Source: Alphaproteobacteria bacterium (GTDB lineage: Bacteria; Pseudomonadota; Alphaproteobacteria; Sphingomonadales; Kordiimonadaceae). From it: DNA of 40,843 bases. Numbering within the stretch: position 1 is the stretch's first letter; the number at the start of each line of letters is the position of its first letter. Where the stretch lies: contig SBGU01000042.1 in the NCBI GenBank assembly GCA_006226495.1, positions 1 through 40,843 on the forward strand. Reading direction: 5' to 3'. This document shows, piece after piece, positions 1-7,892 of the stretch. The position numbers and the translations under genes are program-made. The notes below the pieces were generated by a model. It worked only from the letters and a program-made list of their open reading frames with translations. It had not been told where the DNA came from and made no database searches.

Positions 1-1170
1 TACCTCACCGGCATATTGATCCTGGCGGCGGTGGCGCTTTTCTTCGTCACCAGCCTCGCGGGCCGGGTCTGGTGTGGTTATGCCTGCCCGCAAACTGTGT
101 GGACCGACCTGTTCGTCTGGGTCGAACGCATCGTGCAGGGCGACCGCGCCAAACGCATGCGGCTGGCCGAAAGCCGCTGGGGCTTCGAAAAGCTCTGGAA
201 AATGGCGGCGACCCATATCATCTGGATCGTCATTGGCATGCTGACGGGCGGTGCCTGGGTTTTCTATTTCAATGACGCACCCACGCTTCTTGACCAGATC
301 GTGCATCTGGATGTGCCCTGGTCGGTGATGGGCTGGATCATTGCGCTCACGGGTTCCACCTACCTGATGGCGGGTTTTGCCCGCGAACAGGTGTGCATCT
401 ATATGTGCCCCTATGCGCGTTTCCAGTCGGCCATGTTCGACAAGGACACCATGATCATCGGCTATGACGAGGTGCGCGGCGAACCCCGGGGCAAACACAA
501 GAAAGGCGAAAGCTGGGACGGTCGCGGCGACTGTATCGACTGCACCGCCTGTGTGCAGGTATGCCCGACCGGCATCGACATCCGCGAAGGCCTGCAGATG
601 GAATGTATCGCCTGCGGCCTGTGTGTGGATGCCTGCAACGACATCATGGACAAGGTCGGCCGCCCGCGTGGCCTGATCCGTTATGACACCACCCACAATA
701 TCGACGCGCGCGCCGAGGGCCTGCCGGAAAAATCGCACATCATGCGCCCGCGCACCTTCTGGTATGTGGCGATCCTGTCGCTTGTGGGCGCGGTCATGCT
801 GTTTGGCCTCACGCACCGGGCGCCGTTCGAACTGCATGTGCTGCACGACCGCAACCCCCTCTATGTAAAACTGTCGGACGGGCGCATCCGCAACGGCTAT
901 GATATCAAGATCCTGAACAAGACCCACGGCGACCGCCATTACCGGCTGGAAATCGAGGGCCTTGACGGTGTGGAAATCCGGGTCCAGGCCGCGGGTGAAC
1001 CCGATGCCGCCAACCTGCCGGTGTTTGCCGACAGCGTCGGCCATTACCGGGTGTTCCTGTTGGCCACAAAACCGGCAGAGGACCGGGCCAAGGTAAGCTT
1101 CAGGCTTGTTGACAATGAAACCGGCGAGGCCGAAACCTATTCCGGTGTTTTCATGAGTGGCAAAAAATGA
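1..1170 (+). CDS. ccoG: Cytochrome c oxidase accessory protein CcoG (FixG/RdxA), 5'-truncated by window
   Basis: Membrane-bound iron-sulfur protein that helps assemble the copper centre of cbb3-type cytochrome oxidase. The frame is open from base 1, so the N-terminus (roughly the first 90-100 residues of a usual ~480) lies outside the window. The visible part has a WCGYACPQ motif, a CIYMCPY motif, and two ferredoxin-like clusters, CIDCTACVQVCP and CIACGLCVDAC, encoded around 535-640. One more transmembrane segment follows near 760-810, then a C-terminal beta-rich (Ig-like) periplasmic domain, as expected for this family. It overlaps ccoH by an ATGA at 1167-1170, so ccoG-H-I-S are translationally coupled. 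The ccoNOQP oxidase genes would be expected just upstream; that is inference. Confidence 0.95.
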   Translation, partial: YLTGILILAAVALFFVTSLAGRVWCGYACPQTVWTDLFVWVERIVQGDRAKRMRLAESRWGFEKLWKMAATHIIWIVIGMLTGGAWVFYFNDAPTLLDQIVHLDVPWSVMGWIIALTGSTYLMAGFAREQVCIYMCPYARFQSAMFDKDTMIIGYDEVRGEPRGKHKKGESWDGRGDCIDCTACVQVCPTGIDIREGLQMECIACGLCVDACNDIMDKVGRPRGLIRYDTTHNIDARAEGLPEKSHIMRPRTFWYVAILSLVGAVMLFGLTHRAPFELHVLHDRNPLYVKLSDGRIRNGYDIKILNKTHGDRHYRLEIEGLDGVEIRVQAAGEPDAANLPVFADSVGHYRVFLLATKPAEDRAKVSFRLVDNETGEAETYSGVFMSGKK

Positions 1171-1667
1171 GCAGCTATCAACCGGATATGGCGGGTGAAG
1201 ACATCCGCAAAAGCGACCGCTTCATTCCCTGGTATTTTGTCGCCTTTTTCCTGACCTTCATCGTGGTCGATGCGGTGTTTGTCTATATCGCCACCACCAC
1301 CCACACCGGGGTCGTGACCGACCATGCCTACAAGGAAGGCATCAGCTACAATGAAACGGTGGCGGCATCCGACGCGCAGGACCGGTTGGGCTGGCAGGGC
1401 ACCGTCAGGCTGGACGGTGTGGCCGGCTTCAGCTTCCGCCTTGCCGACAAGGCCGGCAAACCCCTGTCGGGTGCAAAGGTACAGGCCAGCTTCATGCGCC
1501 CCACGTCGGACGGCAAGGATTTCACGGCCGAGCTTGTGGAAACCGAAGCCGGGCTTTATGAAGCGGCTGTGGCCTTCCCGCTGCCGGGCGTGTGGGACGC
1601 GCGTGTATTTGCCGGGCGCGACGGCCAGGAATACCAGCACCATGAAAGGCTGATTGTCGGGCAATGA
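1167..1667 (+). CDS. ccoH: cbb3 oxidase assembly protein CcoH (FixH family)
   Basis: A 166-residue protein with one strong membrane span near residues 18-40 and a periplasmic C-terminal domain. It matches the FixH/CcoH family, which binds the CcoP subunit and stabilises the assembling cbb3 oxidase. Direct evidence is the topology, the size and its position between ccoG and ccoI. Start and stop both overlap the neighbours by four bases (ATGA at 1167 and at 1664), which fixes the start. Sequence conservation in this family is low, so the assignment leans on synteny. Confidence 0.9.
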   Translation: MSSYQPDMAGEDIRKSDRFIPWYFVAFFLTFIVVDAVFVYIATTTHTGVVTDHAYKEGISYNETVAASDAQDRLGWQGTVRLDGVAGFSFRLADKAGKPLSGAKVQASFMRPTSDGKDFTAELVETEAGLYEAAVAFPLPGVWDARVFAGRDGQEYQHHERLIVGQ

Positions 1668-3955
1668 CTGTTTCCGCCTGCATCCATTGCGGCACACCGA
1701 CCTCGAACGGGGCCGATTTCTGCTGCGCCGGCTGCGAAGCGGCGCATGCGGTGGTCGCGGGCGTGAAAGTTTCTGCAAGCGGCAAAAGCTCGGGCCTCGC
1801 CAGCCTTGCGACCGAACAGCCGGACGGCAGTTACCGGCTTGAGGCCGGGGTCGAAGGCATCCACTGTGCCTCCTGCATCCGGCTGATTGAAAACGCCCTT
1901 GGGGCTGAAGCCGATGTCCGGTCCGCCCGGGTGAACATGACCACCGAGCGTCTGGCGCTTGTGTGGCAGGGCACGCGCGAGCGCGGCAACGAACTGGCGG
2001 CGGTGGTCACCAAACTTGGTTACAAGCTGCATGCCCTGAATGACACAGCCGACGACGGCAAGGACAGCGAAGAACGCCGGCTTCTGAAGGCGATCGCGGT
2101 GGCGGGGTTCGCCGCCGGTAACCTGATGCTGCTTTCGGTCGGCCTGTGGACCACGACCAGCGAGACCATGGGCATCGCCATGCGCGACATGATGCACTGG
2201 GTGTCGGCGCTGATTGCGCTGCCGGCGGTGCTTTATGCCGGCCGGCCCTTTTTCGCCTCCGCCTGGTCGGTGCTGAAGGAAAAGCACACCAACATGGATG
2301 TGCCGATCTCGATTGCGGTACTCCTCGCCTGCGCCATGAGCGTGTTTGAAGCCGCCCGGCACGGCGAACATGTCTATTTCGACAGCGCCACCATGCTGTT
2401 GTTTTTCCTGCTGATCGGCCGGTACCTGGACGCCCGTGCCAAGGGCAAGGCGCGCGAATCCGCCAGCAAGCTGTTGTCGCGCCTGACCGGTTTCGCCACC
2501 GTGATCGAAGGCGCCGCCGTGCGCGAGGTGCCGGTGCGCGACATCCGCGAAGGCATGCGCCTGTCGGTCGCGGCGGGCGAAAACATCCCGGCGGACGGCA
2601 CGGTCCTGAAAGGTGTATCCGCCGCCGACATGTCGCTGATTTCGGGTGAAACCCTGCCGGAGGCCCTGACACCCGGCAGCAGTGTGTTTGCAGGCACACT
2701 GAACCTGTCCGCCCCCATCGAGATCACGGTCACGAAGGCGAGCGAAAAAAGCCTGCTCAGCGAAATCGTGCGGCTTCTGGAAACTGCCGAACAGGCTAAT
2801 GCCAGATATGTGCGGCTGGCCGACCGGGCGGCCCGGCTTTATACACCCGTGGTGCATGCCATGGGCGCGCTCACTTTCATCGGCTGGTGGCTTGTCATGC
2901 AGGCGCCCTGGCAGGTGTCGCTCTTGCATGCCGTCACCGTGCTCATCATCACCTGCCCGTGCGCGCTGGGCCTTGCGGTGCCGGTGGTGCAGGTTCTGGC
3001 CAGCGGGCGGCTGATGAAATCGGGCATTCTTCTGAAATCCGGGGACGCACTGGAGCGCCTGGCGGATGTCGATACCGTGGTTTTCGACAAGACCGGCACC
3101 CTGACCATCGGCAAACCGGCGCTGGTGCCCGCCGATTACGACCGCGACCATCTGGCGCTTGCCGCAGCGCTTGCCGCCCACAGCAAACATCCGCTTTCAA
3201 AAGCCCTTACGGCCGCTTATTCAGGCCTGCGCCGCGATGCTGACGTATCCGAAATGCCGGGGCAGGGGCTTGAAGCCACGGTCGACGGCCAGCAAGTGCG
3301 ACTTGGCAACCGGCGCTGGTGCGGCCCCGAAGGGCTGGACCGCGACAGCGACACCCATCTTGAATTGTGGCTCAATATCGCGGGCGCCCCGGTGGCGCGG
3401 TTTGCTTTTGCCGACGACCTGCGCCCCGATGCCGCCACTGTGGTTTCGCACTTGCTGGCGGGGGGCATCGAAGTGCGGCTTTTGTCGGGCGACCGGTTCG
3501 ACGTCGTGCGCCACACGGCGGAAAAGGCCGGTATCAAGGCCTTCCAGGGGCAGGTCTCGCCTGTCGAAAAATGCAATTACCTTGAAAAACTGGTGGCCGA
3601 GGGCCGCACGGTGCTGATGGTGGGGGATGGCCTGAATGACGCACCGGCGCTGGCCGCGGCCCATGTGTCCATGTCGCCATCAAGCGCGATCGACATCACG
3701 CAAAATACCGCCGATATCGTGTTTCAGGGCGACCGCCTTCTGCCCGTGCTTGAAGGTATGCGGGTCGCCCGGCTGTCGAACCGGCTGGTGAAACAGAATT
3801 TTGGTCTGGCGGTCCTTTATAATATCTTTGCCATTCCCCTGGCGGTGCTTGGATACGTGACCCCGATGGTGGCCGCCGCCGCCATGTCCGGGTCGTCCCT
3901 TGTGGTGATCCTGAATGCCTTCCGCCTGAATATCTCGCGCGCGGACCGGAACTGA
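1664..3955 (+). CDS. ccoI: Copper-translocating P1B-type ATPase CcoI (FixI)
   Basis: A 763-residue P1B-type ATPase that exports copper to the periplasm for cbb3 oxidase assembly. The N-terminus carries a cysteine-rich stretch (CIHCG, then CCAGCEAAH, residues 6-28) typical of FixI-type ATPases, followed by a heavy-metal domain with HCASC at residues 67-71. The membrane CPC motif is at residues 431-433, the phosphorylation motif DKTGTLT begins at D475, and the hinge motif GDGLNDAPAL follows near residue 650. The cysteine-rich N-terminus plus the ccoGHIS context separates it from the CopA export ATPase. It overlaps ccoH by four bases, and its stop overlaps the ATG of ccoS at 3955. Confidence 0.95.
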   Translation: MTVSACIHCGTPTSNGADFCCAGCEAAHAVVAGVKVSASGKSSGLASLATEQPDGSYRLEAGVEGIHCASCIRLIENALGAEADVRSARVNMTTERLALVWQGTRERGNELAAVVTKLGYKLHALNDTADDGKDSEERRLLKAIAVAGFAAGNLMLLSVGLWTTTSETMGIAMRDMMHWVSALIALPAVLYAGRPFFASAWSVLKEKHTNMDVPISIAVLLACAMSVFEAARHGEHVYFDSATMLLFFLLIGRYLDARAKGKARESASKLLSRLTGFATVIEGAAVREVPVRDIREGMRLSVAAGENIPADGTVLKGVSAADMSLISGETLPEALTPGSSVFAGTLNLSAPIEITVTKASEKSLLSEIVRLLETAEQANARYVRLADRAARLYTPVVHAMGALTFIGWWLVMQAPWQVSLLHAVTVLIITCPCALGLAVPVVQVLASGRLMKSGILLKSGDALERLADVDTVVFDKTGTLTIGKPALVPADYDRDHLALAAALAAHSKHPLSKALTAAYSGLRRDADVSEMPGQGLEATVDGQQVRLGNRRWCGPEGLDRDSDTHLELWLNIAGAPVARFAFADDLRPDAATVVSHLLAGGIEVRLLSGDRFDVVRHTAEKAGIKAFQGQVSPVEKCNYLEKLVAEGRTVLMVGDGLNDAPALAAAHVSMSPSSAIDITQNTADIVFQGDRLLPVLEGMRVARLSNRLVKQNFGLAVLYNIFAIPLAVLGYVTPMVAAAAMSGSSLVVILNAFRLNISRADRN

Positions 3956-4158
3956 TGGACGTACTTCTTTACCTTATACCCATTGCGCTTGTGCTGGGCC
4001 TTCTGGGCCTTGCCGGTTTTTTGTGGACCATGCGCAACAACCAGTATGACGACCTGGACGGTGCGGCCCATCGCATCCTGTTCGATGACGAGGACGAGGT
4101 CAAAATGCCGCAGCATAATGGCCCGGAAAATGCATCCGGAAGAGACGCTAAAAAGTAA
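3955..4158 (+). CDS. ccoS: cbb3 oxidase maturation protein CcoS (FixS)
   Basis: A 67-residue protein with one N-terminal membrane span (residues 3-25) and the family signature WTMRNNQYDDLDGAAHRIL. CcoS is needed for cofactor (haem/copper) insertion into cbb3 oxidase. The start codon shares its first base with the last base of the ccoI stop, so translation is probably coupled. The acidic tail (DDEDE) is also typical. It is the last gene of the run; an FNR-like box and ompW follow. Confidence 0.93.
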   Translation: MDVLLYLIPIALVLGLLGLAGFLWTMRNNQYDDLDGAAHRILFDDEDEVKMPQHNGPENASGRDAKK

Positions 4159-4185
4159 CGTATCTTTTTGAAATAATTAAAGAAA

Positions 4186-4199
4186 TTGACTTTTATCAA
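4186..4199 (+). promoter_or_regulatory. FNR/FixK-type box upstream of ompW
   Basis: TTGACTTTTATCAA matches the FNR consensus TTGAT-N4-ATCAA at nine of ten half-site bases. Its centre lies 68 bases before the ompW ATG. If it acts as a class II site (centre at -41.5), transcription would start near 4234, and the predicted -10 window (4222-4227) reads TAGTTT, a fair match to TATAAT. Seen directly: the palindrome and the spacing. Inferred: low-oxygen activation, perhaps by the FNR-family regulator at 6942-7685. Confidence 0.75.
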
Positions 4200-4260
4200 G
4201 GGTGATTCAGGGGCTGTTTGCTAGTTTCCTTTCAGACAAAACAAACTGAGGAAACAAAAA

Positions 4261-4887
4261 ATGCCTTCCCTTCGTTCTATCTCGCTTCTGACCTGTGCTG
4301 CTGCTCTCCTGGCTGCCGGTGGTGCGGTCCAGGCTGAAGAAAAAAGCCCCTGGATGGTGCGCGTGCGTGTGATTGACGTAGCGCCGGACGAATCCTCGAC
4401 CGTTTCGATCGGCGGCAAGGCCACGGTCGACAGCGCCATCGTGCCGGAACTGGATATCAGCTATTTCTGGTCCGATCATGTGGCCACCGAATTGATCCTG
4501 GCGACAACCAAGCATAATGTCGGCGCCGTGGGCACCGCGCTGGGTGATGTCGATCTGGGTCATACCTGGGTGCTGCCGCCGACCCTCTTGCTGCAGTATC
4601 ACTTTGCGCCGGATGCCGCGTTCCGCCCCTATGTGGGTGCCGGCCTGAACTATACCTTCTTCTACAGCGCCGACGCGGGCGACCTGGACACGATCGACTA
4701 TAAAAACGGGTTCGGTTATGCGCTCCAGGCCGGTTTCGATGTGCCGATCAAGGACAACTGGACCTTCAACGCCGACGTGAAGAAACTGTGGCTCAATACG
4801 GATGTCACCATCAACGATGGTGTTGCCACCGCCGATGTGGACCTTGATCCGTGGGTATTTGGTGTCGGTTTCGGCTATCGCTTCTAA
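4261..4887 (+). CDS. ompW: OmpW family outer membrane protein
   Basis: A 208-residue outer membrane beta-barrel of the OmpW family, an eight-stranded porin-like channel for small hydrophobic molecules. A signal peptide covers residues 1-25 and ends in VQA. The mature part begins with the family pattern SPWMVRVRVIDVAPDE, includes the HTWVLPPTLLLQYHF and FRPYVGAGLNYTFFYS blocks, and ends in a terminal phenylalanine (GFGYRF) as outer membrane barrels do. A GAGG ribosome site precedes the ATG. An FNR-like box lies upstream and a strong terminator just downstream, so it is probably a single-gene oxygen-responsive unit. Confidence 0.93.
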   Translation: MPSLRSISLLTCAAALLAAGGAVQAEEKSPWMVRVRVIDVAPDESSTVSIGGKATVDSAIVPELDISYFWSDHVATELILATTKHNVGAVGTALGDVDLGHTWVLPPTLLLQYHFAPDAAFRPYVGAGLNYTFFYSADAGDLDTIDYKNGFGYALQAGFDVPIKDNWTFNADVKKLWLNTDVTINDGVATADVDLDPWVFGVGFGYRF

Positions 4888-4916
4888 AGCATAGCCGCAA
4901 CCGGCCCATAAAGGGG

Positions 4917-4960
4917 GCGCGGCCCGGGTGGTTCTGCCATCCGGGCCGCGCTTTTTTTTT
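4917..4960 (+). terminator. Rho-independent terminator of ompW
   Basis: A 15-pair GC-rich hairpin (arms 4917-4931 and 4937-4951, one G-U pair, loop TTCTG) is followed directly by nine T residues at 4952-4960. It starts 30 bases after the ompW stop codon. A run of eight G residues follows the T tract. Confidence 0.92.
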
Positions 4961-4988
4961 GGGGGGGGTCACATGTCAAAGGGTATCA

Positions 4989-5028
4989 GAAAGGGGAAAC
5001 CCCGCCCCGGTTGGGGGCCGGGGCGGGG
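4989..5028 (-). terminator. Probable terminator of hemN (minus strand)
   Basis: A perfect 11-base inverted repeat, arms 5000-5010 and 5018-5028 with a 7-base loop, lies 38 bases beyond the hemN stop. Read on the minus strand, it is followed by TTTCCCCTTT, a weak T-rich tail. A second small hairpin (CTGTAC-TTGC-GTACAG, 5037-5052) sits between it and the gene. The T tract is poor, so efficiency is uncertain. Confidence 0.55.
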
Positions 5029-5066
5029 CGGTACTGCTGTACTTGCGTACAGTTGGGAAATGTTGT

Positions 5067-6425
5067 TCAGGCGACCTGGGCGTGACGCCCCGCGGTCGGC
5101 TGCAGATAGCTGTCGAACGCGGCACATACCAGTCGAACCGCCTGCGGCGCTGCCGGGTTCACGGTCACCAGACCGTCGGCAATTTCCACCAGGCCGTCTG
5201 TCACCAGCGGCTGAAGCCGCGCAATCGCATTGGCGAAATAGTCGCGCGGCAGGCCATGCACGGCGGAAAACACCTTCAGGTCGATATCGAAATAGCACAT
5301 CAGCCGTTCGATGATGGCGCGGCGTAACCTGTCGTCGGCGCTCAGGCGTTTGCCCTTCACGGTGGCCGCCCGGCCCGCGCGCACGGCAGCGTCATACGAC
5401 CGCACATCGGGTGCATTCTGGGCATAGCCATCCGGCAAGGCGCTGATGGCCGAGGCGCCAAAACCGATCAGGCAGGTGGCGGCATCGGTGGTATAACCCT
5501 GGAAATTGCGGTGCAGGTGGCCGTCGCGCAGGGCCGTTGCCATGCTGTCGTCCGGCAGTACAAAATGGTCCAGCCCGATGGGCACATACCCCCGCCGGCC
5601 CAGGCGCCGTTTGGCAACATCGAACTGTTCCAGCCGCGCGGTCCCGTCCGGCAGGGCCGCTTCGTTGATCAGGCGCATATGCTTTTTCATCCAGGGCACA
5701 TGGGCATAACCGAACAGGGAAATCCGGTCCGGCGCCAGCGCGGCGGCGAAGTCGACATTTTCCTCGATCACCAGCCTGTCCTGATGCGGCAGGCCATAAA
5801 GCAGGTCCATATTGATACGGCGGATGCCATAGTCCCTGAGGGTGCGCACGGCGTCATAGATCACATGGAAAGGCTGCCTGCGACCGATGGCGCGCTGCAC
5901 TTCTTCGTGGAAATCCTGCACCCCCAGGCTGGCGCGGTTCACGCCGGCGGCGGCATAGGCGGCCACCTTGGCCTCGGTCACCTCGCGCGGGTCCAGCTCG
6001 ATGGCGATTTCGGCATCGGCGCGCACGGCGAAATGCCGGCGCAGCCAAGCCATCAGCCGGGTGAAATCCTCAGGCCGCAGCATGCTGGGCGAGCCGCCGC
6101 CAAAATGGATATGGCTCACCTGTTCGGGGCGGCCGATCCAGTGGGCGACCTGGTCGATTTCCAGGAACAGGGTCTTCAGGTAATTCTCCAGCGGCTCATA
6201 GTGCCGGCTCGCGCGCGTATTGCAGCCGCAGTACCAGCACATCTGCCGGCAGAAAGGGATATGGATATAAAGCGACAGGGCGCCACCTTCGGGCAGGGCT
6301 CTGATCCAGCCCTGCATGGTGTCGCTGTCCACGGCGGCACTGAAGTGCGGTGCGGTGGGGTAGCTTGTGTAACGGGGGACCTGCTGGTTGTGGCGCAAAA
6401 GCACATCTGCCATTGTTTCGGTCAC
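5067..6425 (-). CDS. hemN: Oxygen-independent coproporphyrinogen III dehydrogenase HemN
   Basis: Radical-SAM enzyme of haem synthesis that converts coproporphyrinogen III to protoporphyrinogen IX without oxygen. The RYTSYPTAPHF motif lies near the N-terminus, and the cluster-binding motif CRQMCWYCGC (C59, C63, C66, plus C68) is the form of true HemN rather than HemW. HFGGGSPS, the GVQDF block and the HemN C-terminal domain follow. I place the start at a GTG at 6425, eight bases after AGGAG (6434-6438); this gives 452 residues, the normal length. The frame stays open to 6863, but that part runs under the divergent gene and is not coding. A perfect FNR-type box sits 67 bases upstream. Confidence 0.93.
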   Translation of the reverse strand: MTETMADVLLRHNQQVPRYTSYPTAPHFSAAVDSDTMQGWIRALPEGGALSLYIHIPFCRQMCWYCGCNTRASRHYEPLENYLKTLFLEIDQVAHWIGRPEQVSHIHFGGGSPSMLRPEDFTRLMAWLRRHFAVRADAEIAIELDPREVTEAKVAAYAAAGVNRASLGVQDFHEEVQRAIGRRQPFHVIYDAVRTLRDYGIRRINMDLLYGLPHQDRLVIEENVDFAAALAPDRISLFGYAHVPWMKKHMRLINEAALPDGTARLEQFDVAKRRLGRRGYVPIGLDHFVLPDDSMATALRDGHLHRNFQGYTTDAATCLIGFGASAISALPDGYAQNAPDVRSYDAAVRAGRAATVKGKRLSADDRLRRAIIERLMCYFDIDLKVFSAVHGLPRDYFANAIARLQPLVTDGLVEIADGLVTVNPAAPQAVRLVCAAFDSYLQPTAGRHAQVA

Positions 6426-6485
6426 GTGTCTGGCTCCTGTCATTCTGTACTGAAAACACCATAACCTGCGCCAAAGCCGGGGGAT

Positions 6486-6499
6486 TTGACGGAAGTCAA
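6486..6499. promoter_or_regulatory. Symmetric FNR/FixK-type box between hemN and the 6561 gene
   Basis: TTGACGGAAGTCAA is a perfect TTGAC-N4-GTCAA palindrome of the FNR/FixK/Dnr class. For hemN on the minus strand, a class II arrangement puts the start of transcription near 6451, with a -10 hexamer TATGGT at 6463-6458 and the ribosome site AGGAG within a short leader. Toward the plus strand the -10 window at 6522-6527 reads CATTGT, which is weaker, so the site may drive both genes but hemN fits best. Confidence 0.75.
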
Positions 6500-6560
6500 C
6501 AACAGTCGGATTTGCCTGTGCCATTGTGCGGACAGTTGGGGGATGCCGAGTGGAGAAACC

Positions 6561-6926
6561 ATGTCCGACGCGGAAAACAAGGAAGATTATGCGCGCCTGA
6601 TGCAGGAGTATCTGGATCTCTGCAATCGCGCGCTGGCGGCCAACAGGGACCGCTTTCCCTATGGAGCGATCTGGCAGGCCGCCGAACAGGCCCTGTCGGG
6701 GGAAGAAATGGAATTTGCCGTCGTGGATGATGCACCCAAGGCCCGCATGCGCGTGTGCCTGAAGGACAGGCATCTGGACCTGCAGGAATGTGGCTGCGCG
6801 GGCGAGGTGCCGGTCCGGCGCATCAGCGCCGACTATATCCGCCGCCTGCTGGCCGACCCGCAAAAGGTGATCGACAATCCGTCCCTGATCGACTGGAACT
6901 GGATGAAAAAAAGCGCAGGGGCCTGA
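6561..6926 (+). CDS. Hypothetical protein, 121 residues, divergent from hemN
   Basis: I do not recognise this family. The product is a small, mainly helical, soluble protein with no signal peptide or membrane span. It has a central CGC motif (LQECGCAG) and a conserved-looking tail (NPSLIDWNWMKKS). The ATG at 6561 follows TGGAG with good spacing; the same frame is open from 6486, but that would include the FNR-like box, so the internal start is preferred. It shares the upstream region with hemN and converges on the CRP/FNR-family gene with only 15 bases between stops. A role in low-oxygen or haem metabolism is inferred from context only. Confidence 0.75.
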   Translation: MSDAENKEDYARLMQEYLDLCNRALAANRDRFPYGAIWQAAEQALSGEEMEFAVVDDAPKARMRVCLKDRHLDLQECGCAGEVPVRRISADYIRRLLADPQKVIDNPSLIDWNWMKKSAGA

Positions 6927-6941
6927 AGGCGCGCGCAGGGC

Positions 6942-7685
6942 CTAGCTGATGTCGTCGCAGGGGAACTCGTTCGAGCAGGCGCTGCAGGAAAAGCTCGACA
7001 TGACCTCAAGCCGCGGGATGGTGACCAGCGAGCCTTCCACCTTGATGTCCGTTTCGTCGCGCAGCTTGTTCAGCGCGCGCGAGAAAGTCTCGGACTTCAT
7101 GCCCAGCCGGGCCGCGATCAGCGACTTGTCGTATGGCAGCTTCAGTTCGATCGGTTCAGCCATGTCGATGGTACACAGGCGCAAAAGGAAACAGCCGATG
7201 CGCTGCGATGCATTTTGCAGGGTCAGGCTTTCGATTTCGCGGGTCTGGCGGCGCCGGTGCTGCGACAGGGTGTGCAACATCGCCAGCGCCATGCGGTTGT
7301 TTTCACTGATCGACCGCTTCAGCATCGGCGCCGGCAGGCGCAGTAGCTGAACCTTTTCCACCGCCGTGGCACCACAGGAATGGCGTCCGTCTTCCAGGAT
7401 CGCGGTTTCGCCGAACGACTGGCCGCTCGTCAGGATATCGATCACGGCTTCATGCCCGTCCATGGTTTCCCGGAACAGCTTCACCCAGCCCGACACGATG
7501 ATATAGAACCATTCCGCGTCGTCATCCTGCAGGAACAGGGTGTCGCCCTTGGAATAATCCTGCAACTGGCCGGCCTGGGCAAACTGGTCCACCGTCGCAG
7601 CATCGATGCCCGCAAAAAGTGCATGGCGCACCAAAAGCGACGTAACGCCGGGGCGACCCTGTTGCATGGCGGCGGTGTATGGCAC
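6942..7685 (-). CDS. CRP/FNR-family transcriptional regulator with C-terminal cysteine cluster
   Basis: A 247-residue regulator with an N-terminal cyclic-nucleotide-binding-like domain (residues ~20-140), a dimer helix, and a winged helix-turn-helix. The recognition helix has E199-x-x-S202-R203, the FNR residues that read TTGA half-sites, which agrees with the two boxes nearby. It lacks the N-terminal cysteine motif of classical FNR; instead C234, C237 and C243 form C-x2-C-x5-C at the extreme C-terminus (C104, C165 and C171 are elsewhere). Start: GTG at 7685 preceded by AAGGA with 7-base spacing; an internal ATG at 7667 lacks a ribosome site. It is divergent from the efflux genes across a 207-base intergenic region in which I see no clear FNR box. 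Confidence 0.92.
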   Translation of the reverse strand: MPYTAAMQQGRPGVTSLLVRHALFAGIDAATVDQFAQAGQLQDYSKGDTLFLQDDDAEWFYIIVSGWVKLFRETMDGHEAVIDILTSGQSFGETAILEDGRHSCGATAVEKVQLLRLPAPMLKRSISENNRMALAMLHTLSQHRRRQTREIESLTLQNASQRIGCFLLRLCTIDMAEPIELKLPYDKSLIAARLGMKSETFSRALNKLRDETDIKVEGSLVTIPRLEVMSSFSCSACSNEFPCDDIS

Positions 7686-7892
7686 AGACCGGTCCTTCGT
7701 GATTCTCTCTTGCGGCGCCAGTATATAGACCCATCGCCTAACGCTCTATTAAAAAAATAATATGGCCCCCGAATGACGATGTGACATTTTGGCGCGCATC
7801 AGGCACGGTTCGTCGCTGCACAGGCGGTTTATGCGCAGGGTTTAGCGTATGACGCGCGTACCAAAGGCGTAACTGAGAACGACAGGGATATC

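Noticed and set aside
1556-3190. Long minus-strand open frame (544 codons) opposite ccoI
   Set aside because: It is antisense to a clear P-type ATPase, is rich in Arg/His/Gly/Gln as expected from the reverse of GC-rich codons, and shows no domain or ribosome site.
1664-3955. General copper-export ATPase CopA
   Set aside because: The cysteine-rich N-terminal segment and coupling to ccoG, ccoH and ccoS identify it as CcoI/FixI.
6426-6863. N-terminal extension of hemN to an upstream start at 6863
   Set aside because: It would overlap the divergent 121-residue gene and the FNR-type box, and HemN family length is reached from the GTG at 6425 with a good ribosome site.
7686-7892. FNR box in the region between the FNR-family gene and the efflux adaptor gene
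   Set aside because: No TTGA-N6-TCAA motif was found there; AT-rich stretches near 7720-7760 may be promoter elements but no convincing -35/-10 pair could be fixed.
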